Part shown: in pieces, positions 36,447 to 46,869 of the stretch
How positions within the stretch are numbered: the stretch's first letter is position 1
How the letters are laid out: the number at the start of each line of letters is the position of its first letter
Source: Thermoactinomycetaceae bacterium
GTDB lineage: Bacteria; Bacillota; Bacilli; Thermoactinomycetales; Thermoactinomycetaceae
Assembly (NCBI GenBank): GCA_025449975.1
Contig: JANWIG010000047.1
Coordinates: forward strand, 22,083 to 86,082
Length of the DNA: 64,000 nt
Reading direction: 5' to 3'
Position numbers and translations under genes: made by a program
The notes under the pieces: model-generated
Told to the model about the DNA's origin: nothing
Seen by the model: the letters and a program-made list of their open reading frames with translations, nothing else
The model's database searches: none

Positions 36447-37967
36447 TCATAGTTTCGGCGGAATGCGGTTTCTCGTTAATTGCTCATATGTATACGCATA
36501 GCGAATCAATTTTTGTTCTGTATAAGCTGAACTAGTAAACGTAATATTTAAAGGCTCACCATTTGATTTATAACCCGCTGGGACAGTAATGGATGGAAAG
36601 CCGGCAATAGCAGAAATATAACTATACTTATTATTAATAAATAAGATGGCATCCAAATCATATGTTTCCAAAAGAGCTTCGATCGTATTGTCCTTACAGA
36701 TCTTCTTAATCTCTTCTAATTTCTCTTGATACTCTTCTTCTGTCATCTTTAGATAATTGGCTCGCAATAATAAATCTTGTCCATATCTCCGGCGCCGATT
36801 GGGCTCTTGTTCATTAAACATAATAATCTCTTTCAAGCTCATATGTACTTGGTTTTTTTGTAAGTAATTTGTAAAGTCCCGCTTAAACTCATAACATAAC
36901 ACATCGATAAACATATAATAGACTTCTTCGTCGACACTCTCTCCTAACGGAATATCTGTTGTTACTTGCGCTCCTGCCTTCTTTAGATCTTCGATCGCCC
37001 GCTGAAAAAGATAAGCTTCATCGTTGGTCAATTCATGCATCATCTGCGGTACGCCAATGCGCGCTCCTTCTAAACTAGAAGAATCCAAGTTTTGTGTATA
37101 GTCGGTCCCTCCATACTGTTGCGACTCTTGAGTCGCTGGATCTTCGGGATCCATTCCAGCTGTAATCGTCAATACATAAGCAGCATCTTTGACACTTTTC
37201 GCCATCGGTCCTGGGGTATCAAAGGAAGAAGCTAACGGAATAATGCCAGAACGACTTAACAACCCTGTCGTCGGTTTGATTCCGACAATCGAATTTTGAC
37301 TAGAAGGGCTTAAAATAGAGCCTGCTGTCTCTGTTCCGATGGCTACCGTTACCAGATCGGCAGCCACAGCCACTCCTGACCCTGCACTTGAACCACCCGT
37401 ATCTAGCCGACCCGGTCCGTAAGGATTTAACGTTTGCCCTTTTTTACTGCTATACCCGTTGGGCATCTGGGATGAGACAAAGTTAGCAAATTCAGTTAAA
37501 TTGGACTTTCCCAATATAATCGCACCTGCTTCTCTCAATTTTCGAACAATAAAAGCATCTCGTTTGGTTCGAAAATGCGTTAGCGCAAACACTCCCGCCG
37601 AAGTCGCCATCGGCTCTTTGGTTTCAATATTTTCCTTGATTAAAACGGGTATGCCATGCAATGGACTTCTCACTCTTCCCTTTCGTCTCTCTCGATCCAA
37701 TCGCCAAGCATCACTAATCACATCTTGATTGATCTCGGAAACGGAGTTTAACATCACCCCACTCTGATCGACTCGTTTAATCCGAGATAAATAGATCACA
37801 ACCAAATCACGCGCGGACAGTCGACCTTCTTGCATATATGTCTGTAACTGATCAATCGTCGCCCCCAAAACCAGTTTCTCCTTTTTGGTAATACGCGAAG
37901 GATCAGAATCATACAAAATTTGATTGATATAAGCTACGATGCGTTGAGAATCATAGGAATTTTTCAT
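36447..37967 (-). CDS. Amidase signature family protein
   Basis: GIPVLIKENIETKEPMATSAG; LDTGGSSAGSGVAVAADLVTVAIGTETAGSILSPS. Confidence 0.92.
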   Translation of the reverse strand: MKNSYDSQRIVAYINQILYDSDPSRITKKEKLVLGATIDQLQTYMQEGRLSARDLVVIYLSRIKRVDQSGVMLNSVSEINQDVISDAWRLDRERRKGRVRSPLHGIPVLIKENIETKEPMATSAGVFALTHFRTKRDAFIVRKLREAGAIILGKSNLTEFANFVSSQMPNGYSSKKGQTLNPYGPGRLDTGGSSAGSGVAVAADLVTVAIGTETAGSILSPSSQNSIVGIKPTTGLLSRSGIIPLASSFDTPGPMAKSVKDAAYVLTITAGMDPEDPATQESQQYGGTDYTQNLDSSSLEGARIGVPQMMHELTNDEAYLFQRAIEDLKKAGAQVTTDIPLGESVDEEVYYMFIDVLCYEFKRDFTNYLQKNQVHMSLKEIIMFNEQEPNRRRRYGQDLLLRANYLKMTEEEYQEKLEEIKKICKDNTIEALLETYDLDAILFINNKYSYISAIAGFPSITVPAGYKSNGEPLNITFTSSAYTEQKLIRYAYTYEQLTRNRIPPKL

Positions 37968-38219
37968 CTCCTCATCCCCTTTTTCATATAAAATACTTTA
38001 TCTTAACCCTTTATCTATTATTAATCTATTATTTCTTTGATAAATGAATTTAAATTCCTTCCATTTCATCGAGAGTTCTCTAAGGAAATCATTCATGAAT
38101 GTTTAGCATCACTTGTCTCACAACTAAGATCGATTAAGAAAATATTAAATGCTCATTTCCTATTAGACAACATCCTCAGTTATTTTTTTTAATTATTTTC
38201 AATGATCGTCATTCCATAA

Positions 38220-38266
38220 AAAACAGGCTTTTTGCCTCCGATAATAGAGGCAAAAGCCTGTTTTGC
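38220..38266 (-). terminator. Intrinsic terminator
   Basis: AAACAGGCTTTTTGCCTC...GAGGCAAAAGCCTGTTTTG. Confidence 0.75.
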
Positions 38267-38291
38267 TCCTTGATCTCTTCCCTGATTCGCT

Positions 38292-38909
38292 TTATTTATG
38301 ATGAATATAGCGCTCAAAGACAAAGCCATAATCTTTAGGCCGATATTGCTCTCTAGCTTGCATCAACCATGAGAAAGCATATTGATGCAACTTTTTATAT
38401 TGATCGACAAAATCTTTTTCAATCTCTCCTGTCCGACTAAATGTTTTTGTCGCTATATCGAGACTTTCTTTCGCAAAACCAAAATAAACCTCATTGTCGT
38501 GAGTGATTTCTTCTAATTTGATCAGTGCTTTATATAATCCCTTGATTTCGTCAAGATACCGTTTGTGTACATCTATCGAGTAACTTTCTTTTCCAATGCG
38601 AAATTTTAACTCAATATCTAAATCAACCGTTCCAGCTGTCTCGATCATTACTTTGGAAATTTTATTGTTTTGATAACTAAACCGACGAAGCGTCCGCTTT
38701 TTACTGGTTGCACTGGTGCCATCCAAATGGATCAGCGCATAATTCGTAAAACAATATTCATCGCTTTTGGATTTGATCAAAAAATAAATTTTTTCGTCAT
38801 CCTCGCTGATTATATAATCATCTGCATCCACTTTGTCATAGTCTTGCGGTTTGATCACTGAACCGATGTCGCTAAGTCCAAGGATATCTGACGCTACCTT
38901 TTTAAACAT
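38292..38909 (-). CDS. PH-domain protein (YvbH-like)
   Basis: MFKKVASDILGLSDIGSVIKPQDYDKVDADDYIISEDDEKIYFLIKSKSDEYCFTNYALIHLDG. Confidence 0.75.
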   Translation of the reverse strand: MFKKVASDILGLSDIGSVIKPQDYDKVDADDYIISEDDEKIYFLIKSKSDEYCFTNYALIHLDGTSATSKKRTLRRFSYQNNKISKVMIETAGTVDLDIELKFRIGKESYSIDVHKRYLDEIKGLYKALIKLEEITHDNEVYFGFAKESLDIATKTFSRTGEIEKDFVDQYKKLHQYAFSWLMQAREQYRPKDYGFVFERYIHHK

Positions 38910-39087
38910 TGGATCAAATCCCTCACTTTTAATCTAGAAATATTTTTTCAAAATTAATTATATCATATAATATCGTAGAAATATGGCGTCGAAAGAGAAT
39001 CAAGCACTTAACTTTATCTTAACTTCGCTTCGAAAAAGGGATCTGAACACACAGGATCTATGCCACGGGAACTGATTTTAAGACAAA

Positions 39088-39120
39088 AAAAGCAGCGATC
39101 CGGATCTTCGATCGCTGCCT
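39088..39120 (-). terminator. Intrinsic terminator after tRNA-Leu
   Basis: Minus: GGCAGCGATCGAAGATCCGGATCGCTGCTTTTTTTG. Confidence 0.75.
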
Positions 39121-39137
39121 CTTTATGCATGATTTTT

Positions 39138-39226
39138 TGGTGCCGAGGGCCGGACTCGAACCGGCACGATAGTTACCTATCGCAGGATTTTAAGTCCTGT
39201 GCGTCTGCCTATTCCGCCACCCCGGC
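39138..39226 (-). tRNA. tRNA-Leu (anticodon UAA), CCA encoded
   Basis: GCCGGGGTGGCGGAATAGGCAGACGCACAGGACTTAAAATCCTGCGATAGGTAACTATCGTGCCGGTTCGAGTCCGGCCCTCGGCACCA; class II with long variable arm; loop CTTAAAA. Confidence 0.95.
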
Positions 39227-39358
39227 ATAATCTAGATTATATGGTCGGAACATTTCCCATTATAGCACCCTTTCTATTCCTCTGCAACAATTTTCATCTT
39301 TACGTAAAGATAAGAAAAGCACCTCAATAAAAAGAGGTACTTTGAAAAAAAACGAAAG

Positions 39359-40189
39359 TTAAAAATCAAAATTATCTGGATCCGGTCCAAAACGATGGTT
39401 CCGATTGAGCTGGTCGATGCGATTCATATCTTCTTCCGATAATTCAAAGTCAAAAATCTCGGAGTTCTCGATGATTCGTTTTTCATTCACCGATTTAGGA
39501 ATCGTAACAACCTGATGTTGCAAATCCCAACGCAGTACGATTTGCGCTGGTGTTTTTTGATATTTCTCGGCAATTTGACGGATGGTTTCATCTTTCACGA
39601 CATGACCCATCATCAGCGGGCTCCATGCTTCCACTTGAATCTGCTGCTCTTTACAAAAGGCACGCAATTCTTCTTGGGTTAAATAGGGGTGAAACTCCAC
39701 TTGATTGACAGCGGGCTTGATCTCACAGTCCATCATCAGATCTTCAAGATGATGAATTTGAAAATTGCTTACGCCAATCGATCGCACCCGTCCATCGCGA
39801 TATAAAGTTTCCAGCGCTTTCCATGTCTCTTTATATTTTCCTTTGACCGGCCAATGGATTAAATACAAATCAAGGTAATCGACTTGTAAGCGACGACAGC
39901 TTTTCTCAAAAGCTTCTAAAGTAGAATCATATCCTTGCGCTTTATTCCAAACTTTACTGGTTAGAAAAAGCTCTTCCCGATCAATGCCAACACGCCGAAT
40001 CGCTCTGCCCACTCCGGTTTCATTGCGATAGATCTGTGCCGTATCGATACTTCGATAGCCTGTATGGATCGCCACTTCGACCGCATGTTCCACTTCTTCC
40101 CCATCTTGTGCTTTCCATACTCCCAAACCGAGCCAAGGCATTTTCACTCCATTATTTAACGTGACTGTATCATGAATTCGATGCACCAT
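39359..40189 (-). CDS. Aldo/keto reductase
   Basis: MVHRIHDTVTLNNGVKMPWLGLGVWKAQDG; DTAQIYRNETGVGRAI; LYLIHWP. Confidence 0.93.
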   Translation of the reverse strand: MVHRIHDTVTLNNGVKMPWLGLGVWKAQDGEEVEHAVEVAIHTGYRSIDTAQIYRNETGVGRAIRRVGIDREELFLTSKVWNKAQGYDSTLEAFEKSCRRLQVDYLDLYLIHWPVKGKYKETWKALETLYRDGRVRSIGVSNFQIHHLEDLMMDCEIKPAVNQVEFHPYLTQEELRAFCKEQQIQVEAWSPLMMGHVVKDETIRQIAEKYQKTPAQIVLRWDLQHQVVTIPKSVNEKRIIENSEIFDFELSEEDMNRIDQLNRNHRFGPDPDNFDF

Positions 40190-40354
40190 AGTTGGACAAC
40201 CACCTATCTCAAGATTGTTTTTATCATTTATTCTAACACTTTTAGGCAATTTACAATCATTTGCTTGAGAATCGCCCCTTGTGTGCGCTAAAGGCCATCT
40301 CAAAAGCTAATAGGTTTACTTTTAAGACAGCCCTCTCTATTCAGATCGCTTTGG

Positions 40355-41335
40355 TCAAATGACTATGTAGTTGTTTTCTTTCAATAGAAATTGAATCAAC
40401 TGTAACAAGTGACCTTTCAACGCTTCCATGTTTTTAATTTTATGTTGTTTTGGATTGTTATTTACCCAGACTTCTTTTACTCTCGCTCCTTTTCTGGTCT
40501 GTTCAAACTCAATTTCATAGATACAATAGCCTGTCCAACTGCGATAGAAGTAGAGTTTATTCTCTTCAAAGAAGATAAACCATTGATCGTCCATCTCTCT
40601 TGGGATAAATCCATATTTTATCTGTCCAAACTCTTTTTTATTTAGATCTAACTCAAAAGGCAATTTTAACCATTCTTCTGGTAATGGCTGCGTTTTCCAG
40701 CTGCTTCGGGTTGCGCGTACTTTGTTTCGGGAACCCGAATTGACTTGCATGGGTTCTTGGATCCGCATTAAGCTTTGATTAAAAGCATTTAAGGTTTTGT
40801 CATCAAATAAAACAAAACGCACTTCTTGCAAGATATTCTCTTCCTGATTTAAAAACTCCATGACGGATTGGATTCCGATCATCGCTGCCAGTTTGATGGG
40901 AAAACGGTTGGCTCCCGTACTGATTGCCGGAAAAGCAATCGTACTTACCCCTAGCTTATTGGCTAACCGTAGGCTATTGATATAAGCATTTTTGAGAAGG
41001 ATGATTTCTTGTTTTTCTCCTCTATTCCAGCGCGGACCCACTGTATGAATCAGATAAAGCGCTTTTAAATTTCCAGCACTGGTAAGCACCGCTTCACCAA
41101 TCGGACAACCCCCAAATCGCTCTTGCAATTTACGGCAGTCCCTACTAATGGCTGGACCACCTTTTTCACGAATCACTTCATCTACACCTGCTCCTCCGGC
41201 TAAGAGAGAGTTCGTTGCATTGACAATTATATCTACATCTTCTTCTGTAATATCGCCTTTTTTTAGAACGATCTCTGCTTTCTTTACTTTTATTCTTTTC
41301 ATATCGATCTGGTACTCGCTATGTAATAGTACCAT
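40355..41335 (-). CDS. Macro-domain (ADP-ribose-binding) protein with uncharacterised C-terminal domain
   Basis: IVLKKGDITEEDVDIIVNATNSLLAGGAGVDEVIREKGG; AFPAISTGANRFP; C-term EMDDQWFIFFEENKLYFYRSWTGYCIYEIEFE. Confidence 0.88.
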   Translation of the reverse strand: MVLLHSEYQIDMKRIKVKKAEIVLKKGDITEEDVDIIVNATNSLLAGGAGVDEVIREKGGPAISRDCRKLQERFGGCPIGEAVLTSAGNLKALYLIHTVGPRWNRGEKQEIILLKNAYINSLRLANKLGVSTIAFPAISTGANRFPIKLAAMIGIQSVMEFLNQEENILQEVRFVLFDDKTLNAFNQSLMRIQEPMQVNSGSRNKVRATRSSWKTQPLPEEWLKLPFELDLNKKEFGQIKYGFIPREMDDQWFIFFEENKLYFYRSWTGYCIYEIEFEQTRKGARVKEVWVNNNPKQHKIKNMEALKGHLLQLIQFLLKENNYIVI

Positions 41336-41691
41336 TTCCCCCTTTCCCTACAATCCGCCTTCGCTTGAGCGATTGAACCGATTAGCTTATCTAAAAAAAA
41401 TAAACTGTCTTACCAGACCAGCTGTCTCCTTTAGCTACAGGTACAAAAGACTCAAACGAAGCCTCTCTTTACAATCTGCAGCTGATGTTTTGTTAATGTA
41501 TTCCTAAAAAAACAACAAAAACAAATAACAATTTTTCCAATAAAAATGTTTTTCTATATTTAATCCTCGAATCCTCCTATTCACATCTATAATGTTTAAT
41601 ATAACGATTCTTTTATTATTTTAACAGTCATTTTTCCGCAATTTGTCTATAAATTTACGCAAAAAATAAGAACATTTTTATCATCTATAAA

Positions 41692-41717
41692 AAACCTATC
41701 CCATATAAGGATAGGCT
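41692..41717 (-). terminator. Intrinsic terminator
   Basis: Minus: CCTATCCTTATATGGGATAGGTTTTTT. Confidence 0.75.
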
Positions 41718-42772
41718 TAGTCAGATTCCTTTAGCAATTGTTGCAATCCTTCGGCATAAGGAGCGCGGACCACTCCTTTTTCAGTAATAATCGCTGTCAC
41801 ATATTCTGCTGGTGTAATATCAAACGCGGGATTGTATACTTTGATGTGATCAGGTGCGGTTTGCTTACCAAAGCCGGCTGTCACTTCCGCAGCGTCCCTT
41901 TCTTCAATGGGAATCTCTTTTCCAGTCGGTGTCCTTAGATCAATCGAGGAAGTGGGGGCAGCAACATAGAACGGAATGCCATGCGCCTTGGCTAATACAG
42001 CAACACTGTACGTACCAATTTTATTGGCCACATCGCCGTTGGCAGCAACCCGATCGGTACCGACGATCACTGCTTGAACCAAACCTTGTTGCATGACAAA
42101 GCCGGCCATGTTGTCACAAATGAGGGTCACATCGATGCCAGCCTGTTGCAGTTCATACGCTGTCAGCCGAGCTCCTTGCAAGACCGGACGCGTTTCATCG
42201 GCATATACTTTTAGGTTCCATCCCTTTTCTTTCGCCAGATAGAGAGGAGCGAGTGCTGTTCCATAAGCAGCCGTAGCTAGCCCTCCCGCATTGCAATGCG
42301 TCAAGATCCCCATGCCCTCTTGGAGGAAAGGCAGAAGATGTTCACCGATCCGCCGGCAAACTTCGGCATCCTCACGATGAATCGCCTTGGCTTCTTCTAA
42401 GACCGTCTCTTTTAATTGCTCCAGCGAACTGCCTTTTTGCTGTGAAACCCTGGCTTGAATGCGTTGCAAAGCCCAAGATAGATTGACAGCAGTTGGACGG
42501 GCTGAGTTGAGATAGTCCGCGATGCGGCTCAGTTGTTGCCAAAAAGCGGACTCGGTTTGCGTTTGATAAATTCCCAAATAGAGTCCATATCCTGCGGCAA
42601 TCCCAATCGCTGGAGCTCCACGCACGGCGAGCGTATAAATCGCTTCCCATACTTCTTCAGGGGTAAATAATTCTAAGTAAACCGTTTCCGTTGGTAATCT
42701 TCGTTGGTCAAGTAGTCGGAGATGATCACCCTCCCAAAAGACGGAAAGGGGATGAGGGATTTGTTGCGACAT
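41717..42772 (-). CDS. mtnA: S-methyl-5-thioribose-1-phosphate isomerase
   Basis: [52 protein letters not shown]. Confidence 0.95.
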   Translation of the reverse strand: MSQQIPHPLSVFWEGDHLRLLDQRRLPTETVYLELFTPEEVWEAIYTLAVRGAPAIGIAAGYGLYLGIYQTQTESAFWQQLSRIADYLNSARPTAVNLSWALQRIQARVSQQKGSSLEQLKETVLEEAKAIHREDAEVCRRIGEHLLPFLQEGMGILTHCNAGGLATAAYGTALAPLYLAKEKGWNLKVYADETRPVLQGARLTAYELQQAGIDVTLICDNMAGFVMQQGLVQAVIVGTDRVAANGDVANKIGTYSVAVLAKAHGIPFYVAAPTSSIDLRTPTGKEIPIEERDAAEVTAGFGKQTAPDHIKVYNPAFDITPAEYVTAIITEKGVVRAPYAEGLQQLLKESD

Positions 42773-42849
42773 GTCCTCACCTTTTCTTTTAAATCTATTA
42801 ATCTTATGTGATTATACCATTTTTTACTTTAAAAGAAACCCTAGCTGAT

Positions 42850-44001
42850 TTAGCATCTTTCAATTACCATTGCTGTGGCCATGCCATGACCGATACAAAT
42901 GGTCAGTAACCCCAGTTGTTTTTGTTGCCTTTCTAATTCATGCAGTAACGTGGTTAAGAGCTTCGCACCAGTTGCCCCTAATGGATGCCCGAGGGCGATG
43001 GCTCCGCCGTTCACGTTGATTTTACGGCGATCCACTCCAAATACTTTTTGCCAAGCTAAGACAACGGAAGCAAAGGCTTCATTCACTTCAAACAGGTCGA
43101 TCTCATCGATGGTTCGCCCTATTTTGGCGAGTACTTTTTGGGTCGCTGGGATGATGCCATCCAACATGATGGTAGGATCGGAGCCTACGACTACACGGGC
43201 TAAAATTTTTGCTCTGGGACGGATGCCTAAAGCATCGGCGGTTCGTTTTTCCATCAATAGGACCGCTGCAGCTCCATCACTTATTTGGCTAGCATTGCCT
43301 GCCGTGATCCGCCCATCTTCTTGAAAGACAGGGGGAAGAGTAGCGAGGATTTCTAACGAGGTATCTGCTCTCGGTCCCTCATCCTCCACGATCGAAAACG
43401 GATTTCCTTCTTTATCTATACCAACCAGAGGAATGATTTCTCGGGTAAAGCGTCGTTCTTGTTGAGCGATAAGAGCAAATTGGTGGCTTTCAAAAGCATA
43501 TTGGTCCAGTTCTTTTCGCGTGAGACCGTATTTTTGCGCGATCCGTTCGGCAGCGAGACCTTGGTGAATAAATTCATATTTTTGTTTTAATGTGGTTGGA
43601 ATGGTCTGTTCGTTTCCATCGCTCCAGATGGGGATGGTGCTCATATGTTCGACTCCGGCACCGATGGCGATCGCGATATCTCCAGCTAAGATACTTTGGG
43701 CAGCGAAGTGAATCGCTTGTTGCCCCGATCCACACATACGGTTGATTTGGACTGCAGGGGTTTCGACTGGAAAGTCAGCTTGAAGAGCAGCGAGACGACC
43801 GATGTTCCATGCTTGTTCTTTGACCGGTGTGACACAGCCGATGATGATGTCTTCAACCAAGTTTTTGGACAGCCTGATTCTATCTACCACTTGATGAAGA
43901 ACCGCTGCGGCTAAGTCAACCGGATGATTATTTCGCAATGCGCCGTTTCGTTTTCCCACTGGGGTACGTACCGCTTCGACGATGACGACTTCACGATTCA
44001 T
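42850..44001 (-). CDS. Thiolase family acetyl-CoA acyltransferase
   Basis: INRMCGSGQQAIHFAAQ; NVNGGAIALGHPLGATGAKL; CIGHGMATAMVIERC. Confidence 0.93.
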   Translation of the reverse strand: MNREVVIVEAVRTPVGKRNGALRNNHPVDLAAAVLHQVVDRIRLSKNLVEDIIIGCVTPVKEQAWNIGRLAALQADFPVETPAVQINRMCGSGQQAIHFAAQSILAGDIAIAIGAGVEHMSTIPIWSDGNEQTIPTTLKQKYEFIHQGLAAERIAQKYGLTRKELDQYAFESHQFALIAQQERRFTREIIPLVGIDKEGNPFSIVEDEGPRADTSLEILATLPPVFQEDGRITAGNASQISDGAAAVLLMEKRTADALGIRPRAKILARVVVGSDPTIMLDGIIPATQKVLAKIGRTIDEIDLFEVNEAFASVVLAWQKVFGVDRRKINVNGGAIALGHPLGATGAKLLTTLLHELERQQKQLGLLTICIGHGMATAMVIERC

Positions 44002-44237
44002 ACCATCACCTCTACGGTTATTTTCATTTCCGTTCGTAGTTGGAAACGGGGACGGGGACTTTTCAGACTTTGGGCGCTTGGTTGCGCAGCAAAGCCTTTC
44101 ACCTTGAAAGTTCCCTCTTCCCCTTGTGTTTCCTAGGAAAAACTTTTTCTTGCTATGATGGGACTTAAAGGTCCGCTTTTAAGATTGCAGACGATGGTTA
44201 ACGCTTGCTTGGTTATTTTTTGGTAAGATAAAGGAGT

Positions 44238-45770
44238 TTAAATCGCATCATTTAAGGGAAATTTCTGTATTTTCCCACTGGCATTGCGGGGGAGCTCTTT
44301 GACAAAAATATATTCTTTGGGGCGTTTATAGGCCGCTAGGCGGTGGTTTGTTTTGCAATGGTGATCCAGCTCGCCTGATTCTACAGGATGTTTGGGAACG
44401 ATATAGGCGACCACTCTTTCTCCCCAATAACGATCTCTTTTGCCAACCACTGCTACATCTAAGACAGCAGGGTGTTCGCAAAGCACCTCTTCAATTTCAC
44501 GGGGATCGATGTTTTCCCCTCCGCTGATAATCCGATCGTCCGTTCGGGAGGTAACAAAGAGGTAGCCTTCCTCATCTAAATATCCATGATCTCCTGTATA
44601 GTACCATCCATCCCGAAGCACTTTTTCACTAGCCCGCTGTTTGTTAAAATAACCTGCCATCATACAAGGACCTCTGACGATAATTTCGCCAACTTCACCG
44701 GACTTGCGTTGATCCCATGGGTTGCCTCCAGGAGTGATGATGCGGATTTCATGATTTAAGCAGGCTTTGCCAACCGAGCCGGATTTGCTTTGTTGTTCAT
44801 GATCAAACAATAGTGTAATGGTCGGACCCATTTCGGTCATCCCATAGGATTGAATCAGTTCGATTCCCAGTAGCTCTTTACACTGACGAATGAGCGAGGA
44901 TGGCATCGGAGCAGTACCGTAAAGTCCAATCCGCAGCGATGAGATGGGATCTTCCGGTCTTTTTTCGATCTGTGACAACAACATCGACCACATCGCAGGT
45001 TCGCCAAACAAGACGGAGATTTGTTCCTCCCGAACCGCTTGCAACACTAGCTGCGGATCAAAGGTAGGAAGGAGAACATTGGTAGCGCCTACATGAACAC
45101 GCGGAATGAGCATACAATGCAGTTCGGCACAGTGATAGAGGGGAGCTACGCATAAACCACGATCTTGAGAAGTGAGTTTGAGTGCATGGGATAGGATCGC
45201 GCTTTGTTCGATCATATCGCGGTGGCGATGCATCACCCCTTTTGGCTTTCCAGTACTTCCGCTGGTATACAGAAGCGCGTAAATATCATCTTCTTTAACA
45301 TCTACCAAAGGAGGATAGGAAGGAGCTTGGGCTACAAACCCTTGAAAATTCTGCCCCCCAAGCTGCTCCGTGTAATCCACGTTCCAAAACAGGGTCATCG
45401 GAAACTGGTAAAAAATGGGACGAACTTCATTTTCAACGGCTTGTTCAAAAATAAGGACTCTTGGTTTACAATCACGCACAATATAAGCTATTTCTTTTGA
45501 CTTTAGTCGATCATTGATCGGATTAAAGATCGCTCCAATTTTTGCACACGCAAACAAGGAGGTGACGAATTCACTGCGATTCGATAACACAGTGGAAACG
45601 ACATCTCCTTTGCGCACCCCTGCATGAGTAAGTGCATTGGCTAACTGATTCACTACTTGATTCCATTCAGCATACGTCCATCTTTGTTGCTTCCCTCGAT
45701 CGACCAACGCTTCTTGAGTGGGATATTTTTGCACGGTTTGCTCGAGAATCGTACCAAGCGTTGGATACAT
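44238..45770 (-). CDS. AMP-binding acyl-CoA synthetase
   Basis: LLYTSGSTGKPKGVMHRH; YYTGDHGYLDEEGYLFVTSRTDDRIISGGENI; start at MYPTLGTILEQ (45770). The longer ORF start at 46097 is TnpB-derived. Confidence 0.92.
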   Translation of the reverse strand: MYPTLGTILEQTVQKYPTQEALVDRGKQQRWTYAEWNQVVNQLANALTHAGVRKGDVVSTVLSNRSEFVTSLFACAKIGAIFNPINDRLKSKEIAYIVRDCKPRVLIFEQAVENEVRPIFYQFPMTLFWNVDYTEQLGGQNFQGFVAQAPSYPPLVDVKEDDIYALLYTSGSTGKPKGVMHRHRDMIEQSAILSHALKLTSQDRGLCVAPLYHCAELHCMLIPRVHVGATNVLLPTFDPQLVLQAVREEQISVLFGEPAMWSMLLSQIEKRPEDPISSLRIGLYGTAPMPSSLIRQCKELLGIELIQSYGMTEMGPTITLLFDHEQQSKSGSVGKACLNHEIRIITPGGNPWDQRKSGEVGEIIVRGPCMMAGYFNKQRASEKVLRDGWYYTGDHGYLDEEGYLFVTSRTDDRIISGGENIDPREIEEVLCEHPAVLDVAVVGKRDRYWGERVVAYIVPKHPVESGELDHHCKTNHRLAAYKRPKEYIFVKELPRNASGKIQKFPLNDAI

Positions 45771-45778
45771 GATCTTCT

Positions 45779-46097
45779 CCGTTACGAAAAACTTATAAAA
45801 CCCCATAAGCGTTTCTTTTTCTTCCCGATTCCCGTTGTTCAGTCCGTTCTCCTTTTCAATGCCAATATCAGCTGGGTTGAGTGGAGTGATCTCTTCACTT
45901 CCATGCTCTTTTAGGCGTTTTATAATGTTGCACGTTTTTCCGTAACGGATTCCCTCCTTACTTGTTTGATACTTACGAGAAACTTTTCTTTGCAACCGTT
46001 TGAAACGTTTCTCTATTCGTTTTATTTGTTCGACGGAACGAGCATTCTTAAAGATTGTTTGCTTGACTCGTAAGGTAAGTAGTCCGTTTCTACCCAA
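45779..46097 (-). mobile_element. TnpB fragment plus right-end-like repeat fused in frame upstream of the acyl-CoA synthetase (copy B)
   Basis: IKRIEKRFKRLQRKVSRKYQTSKEGIRYGKTCNIIKRLKE; inverted repeats at 45779-45804 and 45914-45948. Confidence 0.75.
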
Positions 46098-46316
46098 TCG
46101 ATTCGAAAACTCTCCCTATCAATTAAAATAACACAACTAACTATCGATTTCATTATTATTTTCTAATTTTGAAAATAGTATCATATGTTCATAAACAAGG
46201 TTTATATATTTTTATAAAATTACGGGGAATCAAGAATAATTCGTGTGATAAAAAAAGAAAGTTACACCAATGGCAACTTTTCTTAGATCACAAAAAGCAT
46301 CTACTCGCAAATGATT

Positions 46317-46733
46317 TTATTCGTCATCTTCATCTGGAAGGGCTGCTTCCAATTGTTCTTGCAGCTGTTCTAAATCGATCAGGAGATCGGCTACTCTCGG
46401 ATCCGTAGATACCTTTCGATAACCTAGGTAGGTCACATTATCTCGCACATACCAATCGCCATCATCATCATCATCAAGTCCCGTTAAGATATAGATCTCT
46501 TTCCATTTTTTATCTATCTCTTTTTGAAGTTGATTTGCTCGCTTATTTGGTTCAAAGCGGATATATGCGATACTTTCTCTTGGAATCACCAAGATATGTT
46601 CATTTACGATCACACGTATACAAGTAAAATCATTTTTTGTTAATTGACGATATATCTTTTGTGCCTGCAGACCTTTTATCTCAAAATCCATTGAATCCAA
46701 TAACATTACTAAAGCACTATCCACATAATGCAT
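46317..46733 (-). CDS. Hypothetical protein
   Basis: 138 aa ORF with acidic DDDDDGDWYVRDNV segment. Confidence 0.5.
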   Translation of the reverse strand: MHYVDSALVMLLDSMDFEIKGLQAQKIYRQLTKNDFTCIRVIVNEHILVIPRESIAYIRFEPNKRANQLQKEIDKKWKEIYILTGLDDDDDGDWYVRDNVTYLGYRKVSTDPRVADLLIDLEQLQEQLEAALPDEDDE

Positions 46734-46869
46734 AAAAGTCCACTCCCTACCCTTGTTACCCCTTATATTCTTATCTCTAATAAATGTGTAAATTTGACTT
46801 CCTTCCAGAACAAGTTAAGCTAATTTCTGAATATATTCTTTCAATTAAGTGCGTTATTATCCATTGCAA

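Noticed and set aside
42773-42849. SAM riboswitch upstream of mtnA
   Set aside because: The intergenic space is under 80 bp with no S-box motifs.
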